A DNA stretch of 64,000 nucleotides from Mycobacterium lehmannii (lineage in GTDB: Bacteria; Actinomycetota; Actinomycetes; Mycobacteriales; Mycobacteriaceae), in contig NZ_NKCN01000002.1 in assembly GCF_002245535.1 (NCBI RefSeq), positions 124,001 through 188,000 on the forward strand, in the 5' to 3' direction. The first letter of the stretch is position 1, and each line of letters starts with the position of its first letter. The translations under genes and the position numbers were made by a program. Below, piece after piece: positions 50,243-64,000 of this stretch. The notes beneath the pieces were generated by a model. The model was not told the DNA's origin and did not search any database. It worked only from the letters and a program-made list of their open reading frames with translations.

Positions 50243-50674
50243 ATGGCCGACGTCGCCAACAAGAACAATGGGCACGGGCACGGCGCGCGGTCGGTGGAAC
50301 TCCGGGTCGCCGCCGAACTCGAGAACCTTGCGGTGCTGCGCACCCTGGTCGCCGCGGTGGCGACCTTCGAAGACCTGGACTTCGATGCGGTCGCCGACCT
50401 GCGTCTCGCGGTCGACGAGGCCTGCACCAGGCTGATTCGATCCGCGGTACCCAACTCCGTACTGCTGCTCGTCATCGACCCACGCGACGACGCGGTCGTC
50501 ATCGATGCGTCCACCACGTGTAAGAGTTCCGACATCCTGGCGCCCGGTAGCTTCAGCTGGCACGTGCTGAGTTCGCTGACCGATGAAGTGAAGACCTTCG
50601 AGAACGGGCAGGGGCCCGAGAACGCCCAGGTGTTCGGGATCTCCATGACGACGAGACGAGCGACGCTGCAGTGA
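50243..50674 (+). CDS. rsbW: Anti-sigma-F factor
   Basis: A 143-residue GHKL-fold protein (UsfX/RsbW family) that binds and silences SigF. The ATPase N-box region reads VDEACTRLIRSA: the position that normally holds the magnesium-binding asparagine is Arg63. The downstream glycine-rich boxes are also poorly conserved. Kinase activity is therefore doubtful, and release of SigF may rely on binding by anti-anti-sigma proteins. ATG at 50243 follows GGGAGG. It overlaps sigF by four bases (GTGA). Confidence 0.9.
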   Translation: MADVANKNNGHGHGARSVELRVAAELENLAVLRTLVAAVATFEDLDFDAVADLRLAVDEACTRLIRSAVPNSVLLLVIDPRDDAVVIDASTTCKSSDILAPGSFSWHVLSSLTDEVKTFENGQGPENAQVFGISMTTRRATLQ

Positions 50675-51459
50675 CGCCGTCGACGTCACAGGGTTCGTCG
50701 TCGCGTTCGAACTCTGAGTACGCGGATGTCGCCGACATGTTCCGCGAGCTGAAGAACGTGCCGGAGGACTCGCCGAAGTTCCAGCGGCAGCGCGACCGCA
50801 TCGTCGAGCGTTGCCTTCCTTTGGCCGACCACATCGCGCGGCGCTTCGACGGGCGCGGTGAGCCACGCGAGGATCTCGTGCAGGTCGCCCGTGTCGGGCT
50901 GGTGAATGCGGTGATCCGCTTCGACGTCGAGGCCGGCTCGGACTTCGTCTCGTTCGCGGTGCCCACCATCATGGGCGAGGTCCGACGGCACTTCCGCGAC
51001 AACAGTTGGTCGGTCAAGGTGCCCCGGCGGCTCAAGGAGCTCCATCTGCGACTCGGCGCCGCCACCGCGGAGTTGTCGCAGCGCCTCGGCCGCGCCCCGA
51101 CCGCGTCAGAGCTGGCGGCCGAGCTGGGCATGGACCGCGACGAGGTCGTCGAGGGCCTGGTGGCCGGAAGCTCCTACAACACGCTGTCGATCGACAGCGG
51201 CGGCAGCGGAACCGAGGATGCCCCCGCGATCGCCGATACACTGGGCGACGTCGACCTGGGTCTTGACCAGATCGAGAACCGGGAAGCGTTGCGGCCCTTG
51301 CTCGCTGCGCTGCCCGAACGCGAACGCACCGTGTTGCTGCTGCGCTTCTTCGAGTCACTCACCCAGACGCAAATCGCTGAGCGCGTTGGTATCTCGCAGA
51401 TGCACGTGTCGCGTCTGCTCGCGAAATCCCTAACTCGACTCCGGGACCAGTTGCAGTAG
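50671..51459 (+). CDS. sigF: Alternative sigma factor SigF
   Basis: A 262-residue group III sigma factor of the SigB/SigF type. Region 2 (EDLVQVARVGLVNAVIRFD, then FAVPTIMGEVRRHFRDNSW) binds core enzyme and the -10. Region 3 holds RLGRAPTASELAAELGM. Region 4 (LTQTQIAERVGISQMHVSRLLAKSL) reads the -35. It controls general-stress and stationary-phase genes; several candidate targets with SigF promoters are in this same window. Its 3' end overlaps the convergent STAS gene by 30 bases. Confidence 0.97.
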   Translation: MTPSTSQGSSSRSNSEYADVADMFRELKNVPEDSPKFQRQRDRIVERCLPLADHIARRFDGRGEPREDLVQVARVGLVNAVIRFDVEAGSDFVSFAVPTIMGEVRRHFRDNSWSVKVPRRLKELHLRLGAATAELSQRLGRAPTASELAAELGMDRDEVVEGLVAGSSYNTLSIDSGGSGTEDAPAIADTLGDVDLGLDQIENREALRPLLAALPERERTVLLLRFFESLTQTQIAERVGISQMHVSRLLAKSLTRLRDQLQ

Positions 51460-51867
51460 GGGCTTGGTGCTCTTGCCATCCGCGAGCGCTGTCTCGATGC
51501 TGTCGCAGACGGGCAATGCAGCATCAGGATCGCAGATCCGCAACAAGCGGCTGACCGATGCACTCGGCAACAGCGCCCACTCGATCTTCTCGCCTGCGGT
51601 GCGCACGTTGAGCGTGTGCAGCGCGGAGAACCCTGCGGTGCCGAAGAATTCGACGCCCGACAGGTCGACGACGATGCGCTCGAGCTCTGTGGCGTGGCGC
51701 ATCGCGTAGTCGACGAACTCCTGGGAGTTCGCGGCGTCGATCTCACCGTGGGCGCTGACGATCGCGGTGTCCGGCTGCACCCGGCGGGTCACGAAGTGCG
51801 CGGTGTGGCAGTCGCGAGTCTCGTCGGACTGCGCTTGTACAGCGACTGATAAATCGGGATTAGACAT
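51430..51867 (-). CDS. STAS-domain anti-anti-sigma factor
   Basis: A 145-residue STAS protein. The strand and loop VVDLSGVEFFGTAGFSALH (residues 67-85) match SpoIIAA-like antagonists, but the phosphoacceptor loop, normally DSSG, reads GTAG (76-79), with alanine at the usual phosphoserine. It may bind the anti-sigma factor without phosphorylation control, consistent with the altered N-box of the adjacent RsbW. GATGGAG precedes the ATG at 51867. It is tail to tail with sigF, overlapping by 30 bases. Confidence 0.85.
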   Translation of the reverse strand: MSNPDLSVAVQAQSDETRDCHTAHFVTRRVQPDTAIVSAHGEIDAANSQEFVDYAMRHATELERIVVDLSGVEFFGTAGFSALHTLNVRTAGEKIEWALLPSASVSRLLRICDPDAALPVCDSIETALADGKSTKPLLQLVPESS

Positions 51868-52151
51868 GTGTGACTCCATCAGTGAATGTCTCATTCGTAC
51901 TGTGGTTCACGTCAAAAATTTGGGCCCTGCGTATTCAAAGCCGTCGCAGCAGAGGCGGGGAGTTCTGCCCTTGCACGTCGATGACGTTCCAGCTCGGCTG
52001 TGAACTCAACCTGGACTGAACCCTACGCTGCTAACTGACCATGCACAATCGCTATCAAGACCGCCGCCGTAACCGCTGGTCACAGCGGTCAAAACCCTGA
52101 CTTCATGACAAATTTGACGAAACTAGAGTCACATCGGAGAGTGGGTGCGCG

Positions 52152-52688
52152 ATGACGCTGAAGGTCACCGGTGTGGTGCTGGCCGCAGGCGCGGGCACCC
52201 GCTACGGGATGCCCAAAGTGCTTGCAGCTCAAGGTGAATGGCTCAGAGCCGCGGTCAACGCCTTGAGGGACGGCGGATGTGGCGATGTGGTGGTGGTGCT
52301 GGGTGCGGCGGTGGTCGAGGTTCCCCGGCCTGCGCGCGCTGTGTTCGCCGAGGCCTGGGCGGACGGGTTGTCGGCATCGCTGCGGGCCGGGCTCTCGGCG
52401 GTCGAGGCCGATTACGCCGTGCTGCACACCGTCGACACACCCGATGTCGGAGCGGACGTCGTGGGTCGGGTGGTGGACGCGGCGGTGGCGTCGGAGTCGG
52501 GTATCGCGCGCGCACGCTACGGGCAATCGCCTGGCCACCCCGTGGTGATCGCGCGCAGGCACTGGGCCGCGCTGCTCGAAGAGGTCCACGGCGACGAGGG
52601 CGCGCGCTCGTTTCTGGCAGCGCGCGACGACGTCGTTGCGGTCGATTGTGCCGATCTGGCGACGGGTCGCGACATCGACGTCAGGTGA
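52152..52688 (+). CDS. MobA-like NTP transferase
   Basis: A 178-residue nucleotidyltransferase with LAAGAGTRYGMPKVL (residues 10-24), HTVDTPDVGADVV and GHPVVIARRHW. These match the MobA/MocA group that activates molybdopterin with GTP or CTP. No molybdenum enzyme or cofactor gene is adjacent, so its substrate is open; a CTP:molybdopterin role is the usual guess. GGAGAG lies upstream of the ATG. Confidence 0.8.
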   Translation: MTLKVTGVVLAAGAGTRYGMPKVLAAQGEWLRAAVNALRDGGCGDVVVVLGAAVVEVPRPARAVFAEAWADGLSASLRAGLSAVEADYAVLHTVDTPDVGADVVGRVVDAAVASESGIARARYGQSPGHPVVIARRHWAALLEEVHGDEGARSFLAARDDVVAVDCADLATGRDIDVR

Positions 52689-52715
52689 TGTCAGGTCACG
52701 CCGGCGAGCCGGCAA

Positions 52716-53045
52716 TCAGGTGACCGTGAGGCCCAGCATCGCCGTCGCGAAGCGGCGTACGGAGTGCTCGGCGATCGCGGCCGCATCGGCGTAGCCGTCG
52801 CGAAATCGCGTGTGCACCACCGCGGCCTGCGGGTCGATCCTGATCTCGGCCAGCATCTCGCCGGTGGTCGGTTCACACACCGCCCAGGTGTATGCGGTGT
52901 CGGACAACCACTGCGCGCGGCAACGAGCGATGTAACCGGGATCGGTCTCACCCATCTCGGCGAGCGCGGGGGCGTCGTCGATCAGCTCGTCATCGCGCGG
53001 CGCGCGCAAATACCATGCGCCGGCGTTGATTTCGACGGGCTCCAT
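52716..53045 (-). CDS. Conserved hypothetical protein
   Basis: A 109-residue soluble protein (MEPVEINAGAWYLRAPRDDEL...). Residues 55-100 (WAVCEPTTGEMLAEIRIDPQAAVVHTRF) have a strand pattern that resembles the start of a GNAT acetyltransferase, but the acetyl-CoA loop is missing. I do not recognise a named family. It follows accA3 on the same strand, separated by a hairpin (53052-53094). Its gene order is not that of H37Rv, where SufE is next to accA3. Confidence 0.6.
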   Translation of the reverse strand: MEPVEINAGAWYLRAPRDDELIDDAPALAEMGETDPGYIARCRAQWLSDTAYTWAVCEPTTGEMLAEIRIDPQAAVVHTRFRDGYADAAAIAEHSVRRFATAMLGLTVT

Positions 53046-53051
53046 GGCGAC

Positions 53052-53094
53052 TTCGGTGCGCTAACGCTCGCTGCGCGATCGGTTGCGCACCGAA
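53052..53094. terminator. Hairpin after accA3
   Basis: Arms TTCGGTGCGCTAACG (53052-53066) and CGGTTGCGCACCGAA (53080-53094) pair at 13 of 15 positions around a 13-base loop. It starts two bases after the accA3 stop. It has no T-tract but resembles the other GC-rich hairpins at gene ends in this window. Confidence 0.6.
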
Positions 53095-53095
53095 A

Positions 53096-54931
<1,836 letters not shown>

Positions 54932-54990
54932 TTAAGAATGTAACGGAGGGAGTTTATGCGGCCCTGCTGAGGTCTCGGCGAGCCGGTCCC

Positions 54991-55004
54991 TTACCCGCGA
55001 GTAA
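54991..55004. promoter_or_regulatory. Near-palindromic operator-like site before accA3
   Basis: TTACCCGCGAGTAA is a 14-base palindrome with one mismatched pair, 92 bases before the accA3 start. It is nearly the same as sites before fadE25 (63015-63028) and glpD2 (14003-14016). Confidence 0.6.
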
Positions 55005-55099
55005 TAAACCGGGGCTGCCCCACACATCCGTGAGCGTTCATCCAGGTACGGATTCAGCCCCCCGGAATTCTGCACAGGTGATCGCTCGGCCCAAGCGCG

Positions 55100-55513
55100 T
55101 CAGCGCAGCCGCTTCTTGATGCGGGCCAGCATCGCCGACATCCCGCGCAACCGCAGCGGGCTGATCAGGGCGGCGAGCCCCAGTTCGGAGTAGAAGTCGT
55201 CGGGCACGGCCAGGATCTCGTCGGCGGAGAGATCATCGAGCCCCGCGGCCAGGATGGCGGCGAACCCACGCGTCGTCGGCGCTTCGGCGGGCGCGCTGAA
55301 GTACAGCCGGACATGCTCGCGATTGTCGGCGTCGACGTGGAGGAACAGCGGTGATTGGCATTCGGGCACCGGTTCCATCGCGGTCTCTTCGAGGTCGGCG
55401 GGCAGCGGAGGCAACTCGTTGGCGAACTCCAGGAGCAGTTGCAGCTTGTCCTGACCCTGCACCTCCTTGAAGTCCGTCACCACCTCCGCCAGCGCGGCCG
55501 GCATTGCCCTCAT
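55100..55513 (-). CDS. SufE-like sulfur acceptor protein
   Basis: A 137-residue SufE-family protein (Rv3284-like). It has [24 protein letters not shown] and the sulfur-acceptor region [12 protein letters not shown] with the single key cysteine. The C-terminal [11 protein letters not shown] helix is also typical. SufE relays persulfide sulfur for iron-sulfur cluster assembly. The ATG at 55513 overlaps the sseA stop by four bases, linking it to a rhodanese. Confidence 0.87.
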   Translation of the reverse strand: MRAMPAALAEVVTDFKEVQGQDKLQLLLEFANELPPLPADLEETAMEPVPECQSPLFLHVDADNREHVRLYFSAPAEAPTTRGFAAILAAGLDDLSADEILAVPDDFYSELGLAALISPLRLRGMSAMLARIKKRLR

Positions 55514-56406
55514 GAGGAGCCCGGCACCTCCCCTGGTTCGGGCCCGGCGGTGACCGGCACCCGGACGGCGTTGCCCCATTCGGTCCACGAACCGTCGTAA
55601 TTGCGGACGCCGGGCAGCCCCAGCAGGTGGGTCAGCACGAACCAGGTGTGGCTCGAACGCTCACCGATGCGGCAGTAGACGATCGTCTCGTCGTCGGGGG
55701 TCAAAAAGCCGTACAAATCCTCGAGCTCGGCACGGCTGCGGAACCGGCCACTGTCGTCAGCAGCCTTGGCCCACGGAATCGACCGAGCGGTCGGTATGTG
55801 GCCGCCCCGGAGCGCGCCCTCCTCGGGGTAGTCGGGCATGTGGGTGCGTTCCCCGGTGTACTCCTGCGGCGAGCGGACGTCGATCAGAGGCGCCTTTCCG
55901 AGCGCGTCGAGAACGTCCTCCTTGAACGCGCGGATCGGCGCGTCGTCGCGCTCCACGACGGGGTAGCCGGTGCTGGTCTTGCTCGGCACGTCGAGCGTGG
56001 TTTCCCGGCCGTCGGAGATCCACAGGTCGCGGCCCCCGTTGAGGAGCCGGACGTCCGGGTGGCCGAACAGCGTGAACACCCAGAGGGCATATGCCGCCCA
56101 CCAGTTGCTCTTGTCGCCGTAGATCACCACGGTGTCGTCGCGGGCGATGCCCTTGCGGTTCATCAGGTCGGCGAACTGTTCGCCGGTGATGTAGTCGCGC
56201 ACGTGCGGGTCGTTTAGGTCGGTGTGCCAGTCGATCTTGACCGCACCCGGTATGTGACCGGTGTCGTAGAGCAGCACGTCCTCGTCGGACTCCACGATGG
56301 CCAGTCCCGGCCTGCCCAGGTTGGCCGACAACCAATCGGCGGTGACCAGGCGTTCGGGATGGGCGTATGACTGCAGGGCAGGGTCTGGATCGGCAGGTAG
56401 AGGCAC
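55510..56406 (-). CDS. sseA: Thiosulfate sulfurtransferase (rhodanese)
   Basis: A 298-residue tandem rhodanese. The N-terminal domain ([13 protein letters not shown]) lacks a catalytic cysteine, while the C-terminal one has the active Cys245 in [10 protein letters not shown]. It transfers sulfane sulfur from thiosulfate or mercaptopyruvate to acceptors. Its coupling to the SufE-like gene suggests it feeds sulfur to that protein. Length and order are as in H37Rv. Confidence 0.93.
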   Translation of the reverse strand: MPLPADPDPALQSYAHPERLVTADWLSANLGRPGLAIVESDEDVLLYDTGHIPGAVKIDWHTDLNDPHVRDYITGEQFADLMNRKGIARDDTVVIYGDKSNWWAAYALWVFTLFGHPDVRLLNGGRDLWISDGRETTLDVPSKTSTGYPVVERDDAPIRAFKEDVLDALGKAPLIDVRSPQEYTGERTHMPDYPEEGALRGGHIPTARSIPWAKAADDSGRFRSRAELEDLYGFLTPDDETIVYCRIGERSSHTWFVLTHLLGLPGVRNYDGSWTEWGNAVRVPVTAGPEPGEVPGSS

Positions 56407-56443
56407 GAACCCGAGCCTACCGAGGCAGGCGTGCCCCGTGGGG

Positions 56444-57081
56444 TCAGGTGACCGGGTTATCGCGCCAGAGGTCGGCCAGCGACAGCCCGGCGCGCTCGAA
56501 CATGCCGCGGACCAGGGGCAGTCCGATGCCGATCACCGATGACGGGTCGCCGTCCACGCCCTCGATGAACCAGCCGCCCAAACCGTCGAGGGTGAAGCCG
56601 CCCGCCACCGCCGTCGGCTCGCCGCTGGCGACGTAGGCCTCGAGATCGGCCCTCGACGGCACCGCGAAGTGCACGGTGGTGGCCTCGGCTTCGGCCAGCC
56701 GGCACACAATGCCGTTGTCCTGCAAGCGGATCATGCAGTGACCCGTGTGGAGCCGACCGGAGGAGCCGGCCATCTGCTGCCAGCCGGCGAGTGCGGCCTC
56801 GGCAGAGGCGGGTTTGCCCGCCAATGTCCCGTCGCGGAAAAGCATGGAATCGCAGCCGATCACGACGCAGTCGGCACGGACTGCCGGATCGAGTCCGGCG
56901 ACGACGGCGTCGGCCTTGGCCGTGGCGAGGGCGACCGTCACTTGCGCGGGTGTCGCCGCGGCGGCGAGCCCGGCGACGACGGCGTCCTCGTCGACGCCGG
57001 ACACCACGATCAGCGGATCGATTCCGGCCTGCCGCAGGACTTTTCGACGACCGGGGGACGCCGAGGCGAGGACGACGCGCG

Positions 57082-57085
<4 letters not shown>
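56444..57085 (-). CDS. maf: Maf-like nucleoside triphosphate pyrophosphatase
   Basis: A 213-residue Maf/HAM1-fold protein with [15 protein letters not shown] at the N-terminus and CDSMLF plus the [21 protein letters not shown]-terminal region. Such enzymes hydrolyse dTTP, UTP or modified nucleotides and have been linked to septum control. It overlaps the epsilon-subunit gene by four bases, continuing the accD5 operon. Confidence 0.92.
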
Positions 57086-60529
<3,444 letters not shown>

Positions 60530-61264
60530 GCGGCGCCGCGGGCGCGTCGGCCGGGGCGGCGCAGCGGGGTGACGTTGCCTTCGGCGTGCTCGGCGGTGAC
60601 CCCTTCGTGGTGGTCCTCGAGGAGTTCGGCGAGCCCGCCCGCGGTAAGCGACTCCATCGCCCGGTCCGGGTTGCGGCCGAATTCGTCGGGGAACACCCAG
60701 CGCCGGAACGCCCAGAACCGGAACGCCATCTGCAGCAGGTTGCCGATGATGTAGGCCGAGATGAAGTCGGCGATGTTCTCCACGGTCAGGCTGACTTCGG
60801 GCACCCGCAGCATCAGCACGTAGCTGGAGATCCACAGCGGGGCCATGCTCAACAGCACGCCGACCCCGCTGACGCCGAAGAACAGCAGCGCCTCGTGATG
60901 ACGCTCGCGGCCGCCGCGGTCGCGGAAGCTCCACTCGCGGTTGAGGATGTAGGACGCGATCACCGCGACGATGCCCGCGATGATCTTCGCCGTGACCGGC
61001 TTGGGCTCGAGCACCGTCAGCTTGAGCGTGTAAAAGACCGATGTGTCGATGAGGAACGTCGTCGCGCCGACGATCGCGAACTTGATCAGTTCATGATGCC
61101 GCTCGAAGTACGGCCGTACCGGGCGGGGCAGCCGTGCGATCGTCGCATCGGTAAAGGACACAACAGGGCAGTGTACGGAAATACCGCACTCTACGTGTAC
61201 TCATGCAGGTCGCAGCCGGTGCATCGGAACCGACCCGGCGCCGTGGACATGACACCATGAAGAC

Positions 61265-62485
61265 GTGTCACAGAACCCCAAAGGGCCGCCGGTGGTGGCC
61301 ATGGTCGGCGGTGGTCAGCTTGCCAGGATGACCCATCAGGCCGCGATCGCGCTCGGCCAGACGCTGCGCGTCCTCGCCGTGGACGCCGGCGACCCGGCCG
61401 CGCAGGTGAGCCCGGATGTGGTGTTGGGCACACACACCGATCTCGACGCGTTGCGCCGTGCCGCCTCCGGCGCCGACGCGCTGACCTTCGACCACGAGCA
61501 CGTGCCCGCCGAACTGCTGGAAAAGCTGCTGGCCGACGGTGTCAACGTGGCTCCTCCGCCGTCGGCGCTGATCCACGCCCAGGACAAGCTGGTGATGCGC
61601 CGCAGGCTCGAGGCGCTCGGCGCGCCGGTGCCGCGGTTCGCGGCGGTCGACGACCTGTCCGACATCGACGCGTTCGCCGCACGGATCGAAGGTCCCGTCG
61701 TGGTCAAGACGGTGCGCGGCGGTTACGACGGCCGTGGGGTCACGCTGGCCGGCGACCTCGCCGAGGCGCGCGAGGCCGCTCAGCGCTACCTGGACGGCGG
61801 GGCGGACGTGATGGTGGAGGAGAGGGTCGCAATGCGGCGCGAACTGGCGGCCCTGGTCGCGCGTTCGCCGTTCGGGCAGGGCGCGGCGTGGCCGGTGGTG
61901 GAAACCGTGCAGCGCGACGGCATCTGCGTCGAGGTGATTGCACCGGCACCGGGCCTTGATGACGAGTTGCGCTCAGCGGCAGGGCAATTGGGCTTGCGGC
62001 TGGCCTCCGAACTTGGAGTCGTCGGGGTGCTGGCCGTCGAGTTGTTCGAAACCGTCGAAGGCGCCCTGCTCGTCAACGAGCTCGCCATGCGCCCGCACAA
62101 CTCCGGGCACTGGACCATGGACGGCGCGCAGACCAGCCAGTTCGAACAGCACCTGCGTGCGGTCCTCGACTATCCGCTCGGCGACACCGCACAGGTCGTC
62201 CCGGTCACGGTGATGGCCAATGTGCTTGGCGCACAACAGACACCGGCGATGGCGATGGACGAGCGGCTGCACCACCTGTTCGCCAGGATGCCCGACGCGA
62301 AGGTGCATCTGTACGGCAAGGCCGAGCGGCCCGGCCGAAAGATCGGTCACGTCAACGTTCTCGGCGCGCCCGCCGGTTCTCTTGACGACGACGCGTTCGT
62401 CGCCGATGTGCGCGAACGCGCGGCCAGAGCGGCACACTGGTTGTCGCACGCGGAATGGACGGACGGATGGGATCCACATGAGTAG
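61265..62485 (+). CDS. purK: N5-carboxyaminoimidazole ribonucleotide synthase
   Basis: A 406-residue ATP-grasp enzyme of purine synthesis. It has [39 protein letters not shown] (ATP loop) and [17 protein letters not shown]. It uses ATP and bicarbonate to carboxylate AIR; PurE then rearranges the product. The GTG at 61265 has no clear ribosome binding site. It overlaps purE by eight bases. Confidence 0.94.
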   Translation: MSQNPKGPPVVAMVGGGQLARMTHQAAIALGQTLRVLAVDAGDPAAQVSPDVVLGTHTDLDALRRAASGADALTFDHEHVPAELLEKLLADGVNVAPPPSALIHAQDKLVMRRRLEALGAPVPRFAAVDDLSDIDAFAARIEGPVVVKTVRGGYDGRGVTLAGDLAEAREAAQRYLDGGADVMVEERVAMRRELAALVARSPFGQGAAWPVVETVQRDGICVEVIAPAPGLDDELRSAAGQLGLRLASELGVVGVLAVELFETVEGALLVNELAMRPHNSGHWTMDGAQTSQFEQHLRAVLDYPLGDTAQVVPVTVMANVLGAQQTPAMAMDERLHHLFARMPDAKVHLYGKAERPGRKIGHVNVLGAPAGSLDDDAFVADVRERAARAAHWLSHAEWTDGWDPHE

Positions 62486-62990
62486 TGCTGCTGCGCCGCG
62501 GGTCGGCCTGATCATGGGCAGCGACAGCGACTGGTCGGTGATGGAGGACGCCGCGCACGCGCTTGCCGAGTTCGAGGTGCCCTTCGAGGTCGGCGTGGTC
62601 TCCGCACACCGCACGCCGGTCCGCATGCTCGAGTACGCCCAGAGCGCCGCGGACCGCGGGATCGAGGTGATCATCGCCGGGGCGGGCGGCGCGGCGCATC
62701 TGCCGGGCATGGTGGCCTCGGCGACCCCGCTGCCCGTCATCGGCGTGCCGGTGCCGCTGGCCAAGCTCGACGGCTTGGACTCGCTGCTGTCGATCGCGCA
62801 GATGCCCGCAGGCGTGCCGGTGGCCACGGTGTCGATCGGCGGCGCCCGCAACGCGGGCTTGCTGGCGGTGCGGATCCTCGGGTCGGCGGATGCGGCGCTG
62901 CGCAAGCGGGTCGTACAGTTCCAAGCCGACCTGCACGACACGGTTCTGCAGAAGGATGCGGCGCTGCGCGACCGCCTCCTCGGCGAATAG
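62478..62990 (+). CDS. purE: N5-carboxyaminoimidazole ribonucleotide mutase
   Basis: A 170-residue class I PurE with [10 protein letters not shown] (residues 10-19), VSAHRTP and [12 protein letters not shown], forming the phosphate and carboxylate sites. It converts N5-CAIR to CAIR. It overlaps purK by eight bases and is followed by fadE25 after 51 bases, as in H37Rv. Confidence 0.95.
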   Translation: MSSAAAPRVGLIMGSDSDWSVMEDAAHALAEFEVPFEVGVVSAHRTPVRMLEYAQSAADRGIEVIIAGAGGAAHLPGMVASATPLPVIGVPVPLAKLDGLDSLLSIAQMPAGVPVATVSIGGARNAGLLAVRILGSADAALRKRVVQFQADLHDTVLQKDAALRDRLLGE

Positions 62991-63014
62991 GGTGCCGGAT
63001 CCGCGGGAGTAGGG

Positions 63015-63028
63015 TTACCGGCGAGTAG
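63015..63028. promoter_or_regulatory. Near-palindromic operator-like site before fadE25
   Basis: TTACCGGCGAGTAG is closely related to the accA3 site (12 of 14 positions). It ends 13 bases before the fadE25 ATG, immediately before the AAGGAG ribosome binding site. Confidence 0.55.
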
Positions 63029-63041
63029 CAAGGAGTTTTTC

Positions 63042-64000
63042 ATGGCCATCGGCAACCCGTCATTCGACCTCTTTCAGCTCTCCGACGAGCACAACGAACT
63101 GCGTGCGGTGCTGCGCGACCTCTGCGAGAAGGAGATCGCCCCGCACGCGGCCGACGTCGACGAGAAGGCGCGCTACACCGACGAGGCGCTGGCGGCGCTG
63201 ACCTCGTCGGGGATGGCCGCCATCCACATCCCCGAGGAGTACGGCGGTCAGGGCGGCGACTCGATCGCGGCGTGCATCGTGATCGAAGAGGTCGCGCGGG
63301 TGTGCGCGTCGTCGTCGCTGATCCCGATCTGCAACAAGCTGGGCACCATGGGTCTGTTGCTGCGCGGCAGCGAGGAACTCAAGAAACAGGTGCTGCCGTC
63401 GATCGCCGCCGGTGAAGCCGTCGCGTCGTACGCGCTGTCCGAGCGTGAGGCCGGCAGCGACGCCGCATCGATGCGCACCAGGGCCCGCCGTGAGGGCGAC
63501 GAGTGGGTGCTCAACGGCGCCAAGTGCTGGATCTCCAACGGCGGCCAGTCGACGTGGTACACGGTGATGGCGGTGACCGATCCCGACAAGAAGGCCAACG
63601 GCATCTCGGCGTTCGTCGTGCACCGCGACGATCCCGGCTTCTCCATCGGCGCCAAGGAGAAGAAGATGGGCATCAAGGGATCGCCCACCACGGAGTTGTA
63701 CTTCGAGGACTGCCGGATCCCCGCCGACCGGATCATCGGCGAGGAGGGCACCGGTTTCAAGACCGCGCTGGCCACCTTGGACCACACTCGGCCGACGATC
63801 GGTGCGCAGGCGGTCGGCATCGCGCAGGGCGCGCTCGACGCGTCGATCGCATATGTCAAGGAGCGCAAACAGTTCGGCAGGCCGATCGCCGACTTCCAGG
63901 CGGTGCAGTTCATGCTCGCCGACATGGCGATGAAGATCGAGGCCGCGCGGTTGACGGTGTACTCCGCCGCCGCCAGGGCCGAACGCGGTGAGTCCGAACT
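63042..64000 (+). CDS. fadE25: Acyl-CoA dehydrogenase, 5' part
   Basis: The first 319 codons of an acyl-CoA dehydrogenase; the gene runs past the window end. Visible are the N-terminal helical domain (LSDEHNELRAVLRDL), the FAD-binding YALSEREAGSDAASM and KCWISNGGQS segments, and RKQFGRPIADFQAVQFMLADM in the C-terminal domain. The catalytic glutamate would lie beyond the window. It oxidises acyl-CoA to enoyl-CoA in beta-oxidation or branched-chain degradation. AAGGAG precedes the ATG. Confidence 0.93.
   Translation, partial: MAIGNPSFDLFQLSDEHNELRAVLRDLCEKEIAPHAADVDEKARYTDEALAALTSSGMAAIHIPEEYGGQGGDSIAACIVIEEVARVCASSSLIPICNKLGTMGLLLRGSEELKKQVLPSIAAGEAVASYALSEREAGSDAASMRTRARREGDEWVLNGAKCWISNGGQSTWYTVMAVTDPDKKANGISAFVVHRDDPGFSIGAKEKKMGIKGSPTTELYFEDCRIPADRIIGEEGTGFKTALATLDHTRPTIGAQAVGIAQGALDASIAYVKERKQFGRPIADFQAVQFMLADMAMKIEAARLTVYSAAARAERGESE

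Overview
The window is high-GC chromosomal DNA from a mycobacterium, most likely a rapidly growing Mycolicibacterium-type species. The evidence is the set and order of core genes. Read on the opposite strand, they follow the M. tuberculosis H37Rv stretch fadE25-purE-purK-...-birA-accD5-accE5-maf-sseA-sufE-accA3-...-sigF-rsbW-...-lhr-nei2-...-glpD2-lpdA-...-amiA1-amiB1-deoD-pmmB-upp-...-satS-...-add-deoA-cdd (H37Rv order is from memory). No rRNA, tRNA, CRISPR array, insertion sequence or prophage was seen.

Region 1 (1-16.6 kb): nucleoside salvage and neighbours. It holds cdd (partial), deoA, add, satS, a WXG100-like/NlpC-P60 gene pair, upp, pmmB, deoD, two M20 amidohydrolases, a DUF559 nuclease-fold protein, a gamma-glutamylcyclotransferase-like protein, lpdA, glpD2 and a pseudouridine synthase. 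Region 2 (16.6-30.2 kb): a secreted family 2 glycosidase, a tiny cysteine/polyproline secreted protein, an SDR, a crotonase, a FabR/DesT-like TetR divergent from a reductase-desaturase (desA3) operon, then nei2, lhr and a TetR gene. Region 3 (30.2-35.8 kb): small accessory and stress-type genes (SDR, DUF559, Mrr-like nuclease, PAS-ANTAR, small membrane proteins, CsbD). Several have SigF-type promoters.

Region 4 (35.8-49.0 kb): a mostly co-directional, tightly overlapping glycan cluster. It combines a complete-looking heptose activation set (gmhA, hldE, and a GmhB-like phosphatase fused to a glycosyltransferase), two GT9 (heptosyltransferase-type) enzymes, UDP-glucose dehydrogenase plus a UDP-glucuronate decarboxylase-like enzyme, a NodU/CmcH carbamoyltransferase, an SDR, and GT4/GT2 enzymes. 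No exporter, polymerase or ligase is present. This is the strongest candidate for an undescribed pathway here.

Region 5 (49-64 kb): topoisomerase IB, the rsbW-sigF operon with a textbook autoregulatory SigF promoter, a STAS anti-anti-sigma protein, a MobA-like transferase, the acyl-CoA carboxylase genes (accA3; accD5-accE-maf), sufE-sseA, birA, purK-purE and the 5' part of fadE25.

Three non-coding signals cut across the regions. (i) Short palindromic repeats carry different outer arms but a shared core, CCGCGACACGCCG. Two pairs of them bracket the two DUF559 genes in the same relative arrangement. (ii) A near-palindromic site, TTACC(C/G)GCGAGTA(A/G), lies before accA3 and fadE25, with a variant before glpD2. 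(iii) Many genes have a -10 hexamer exactly six bases before the start codon, predicting leaderless mRNAs.
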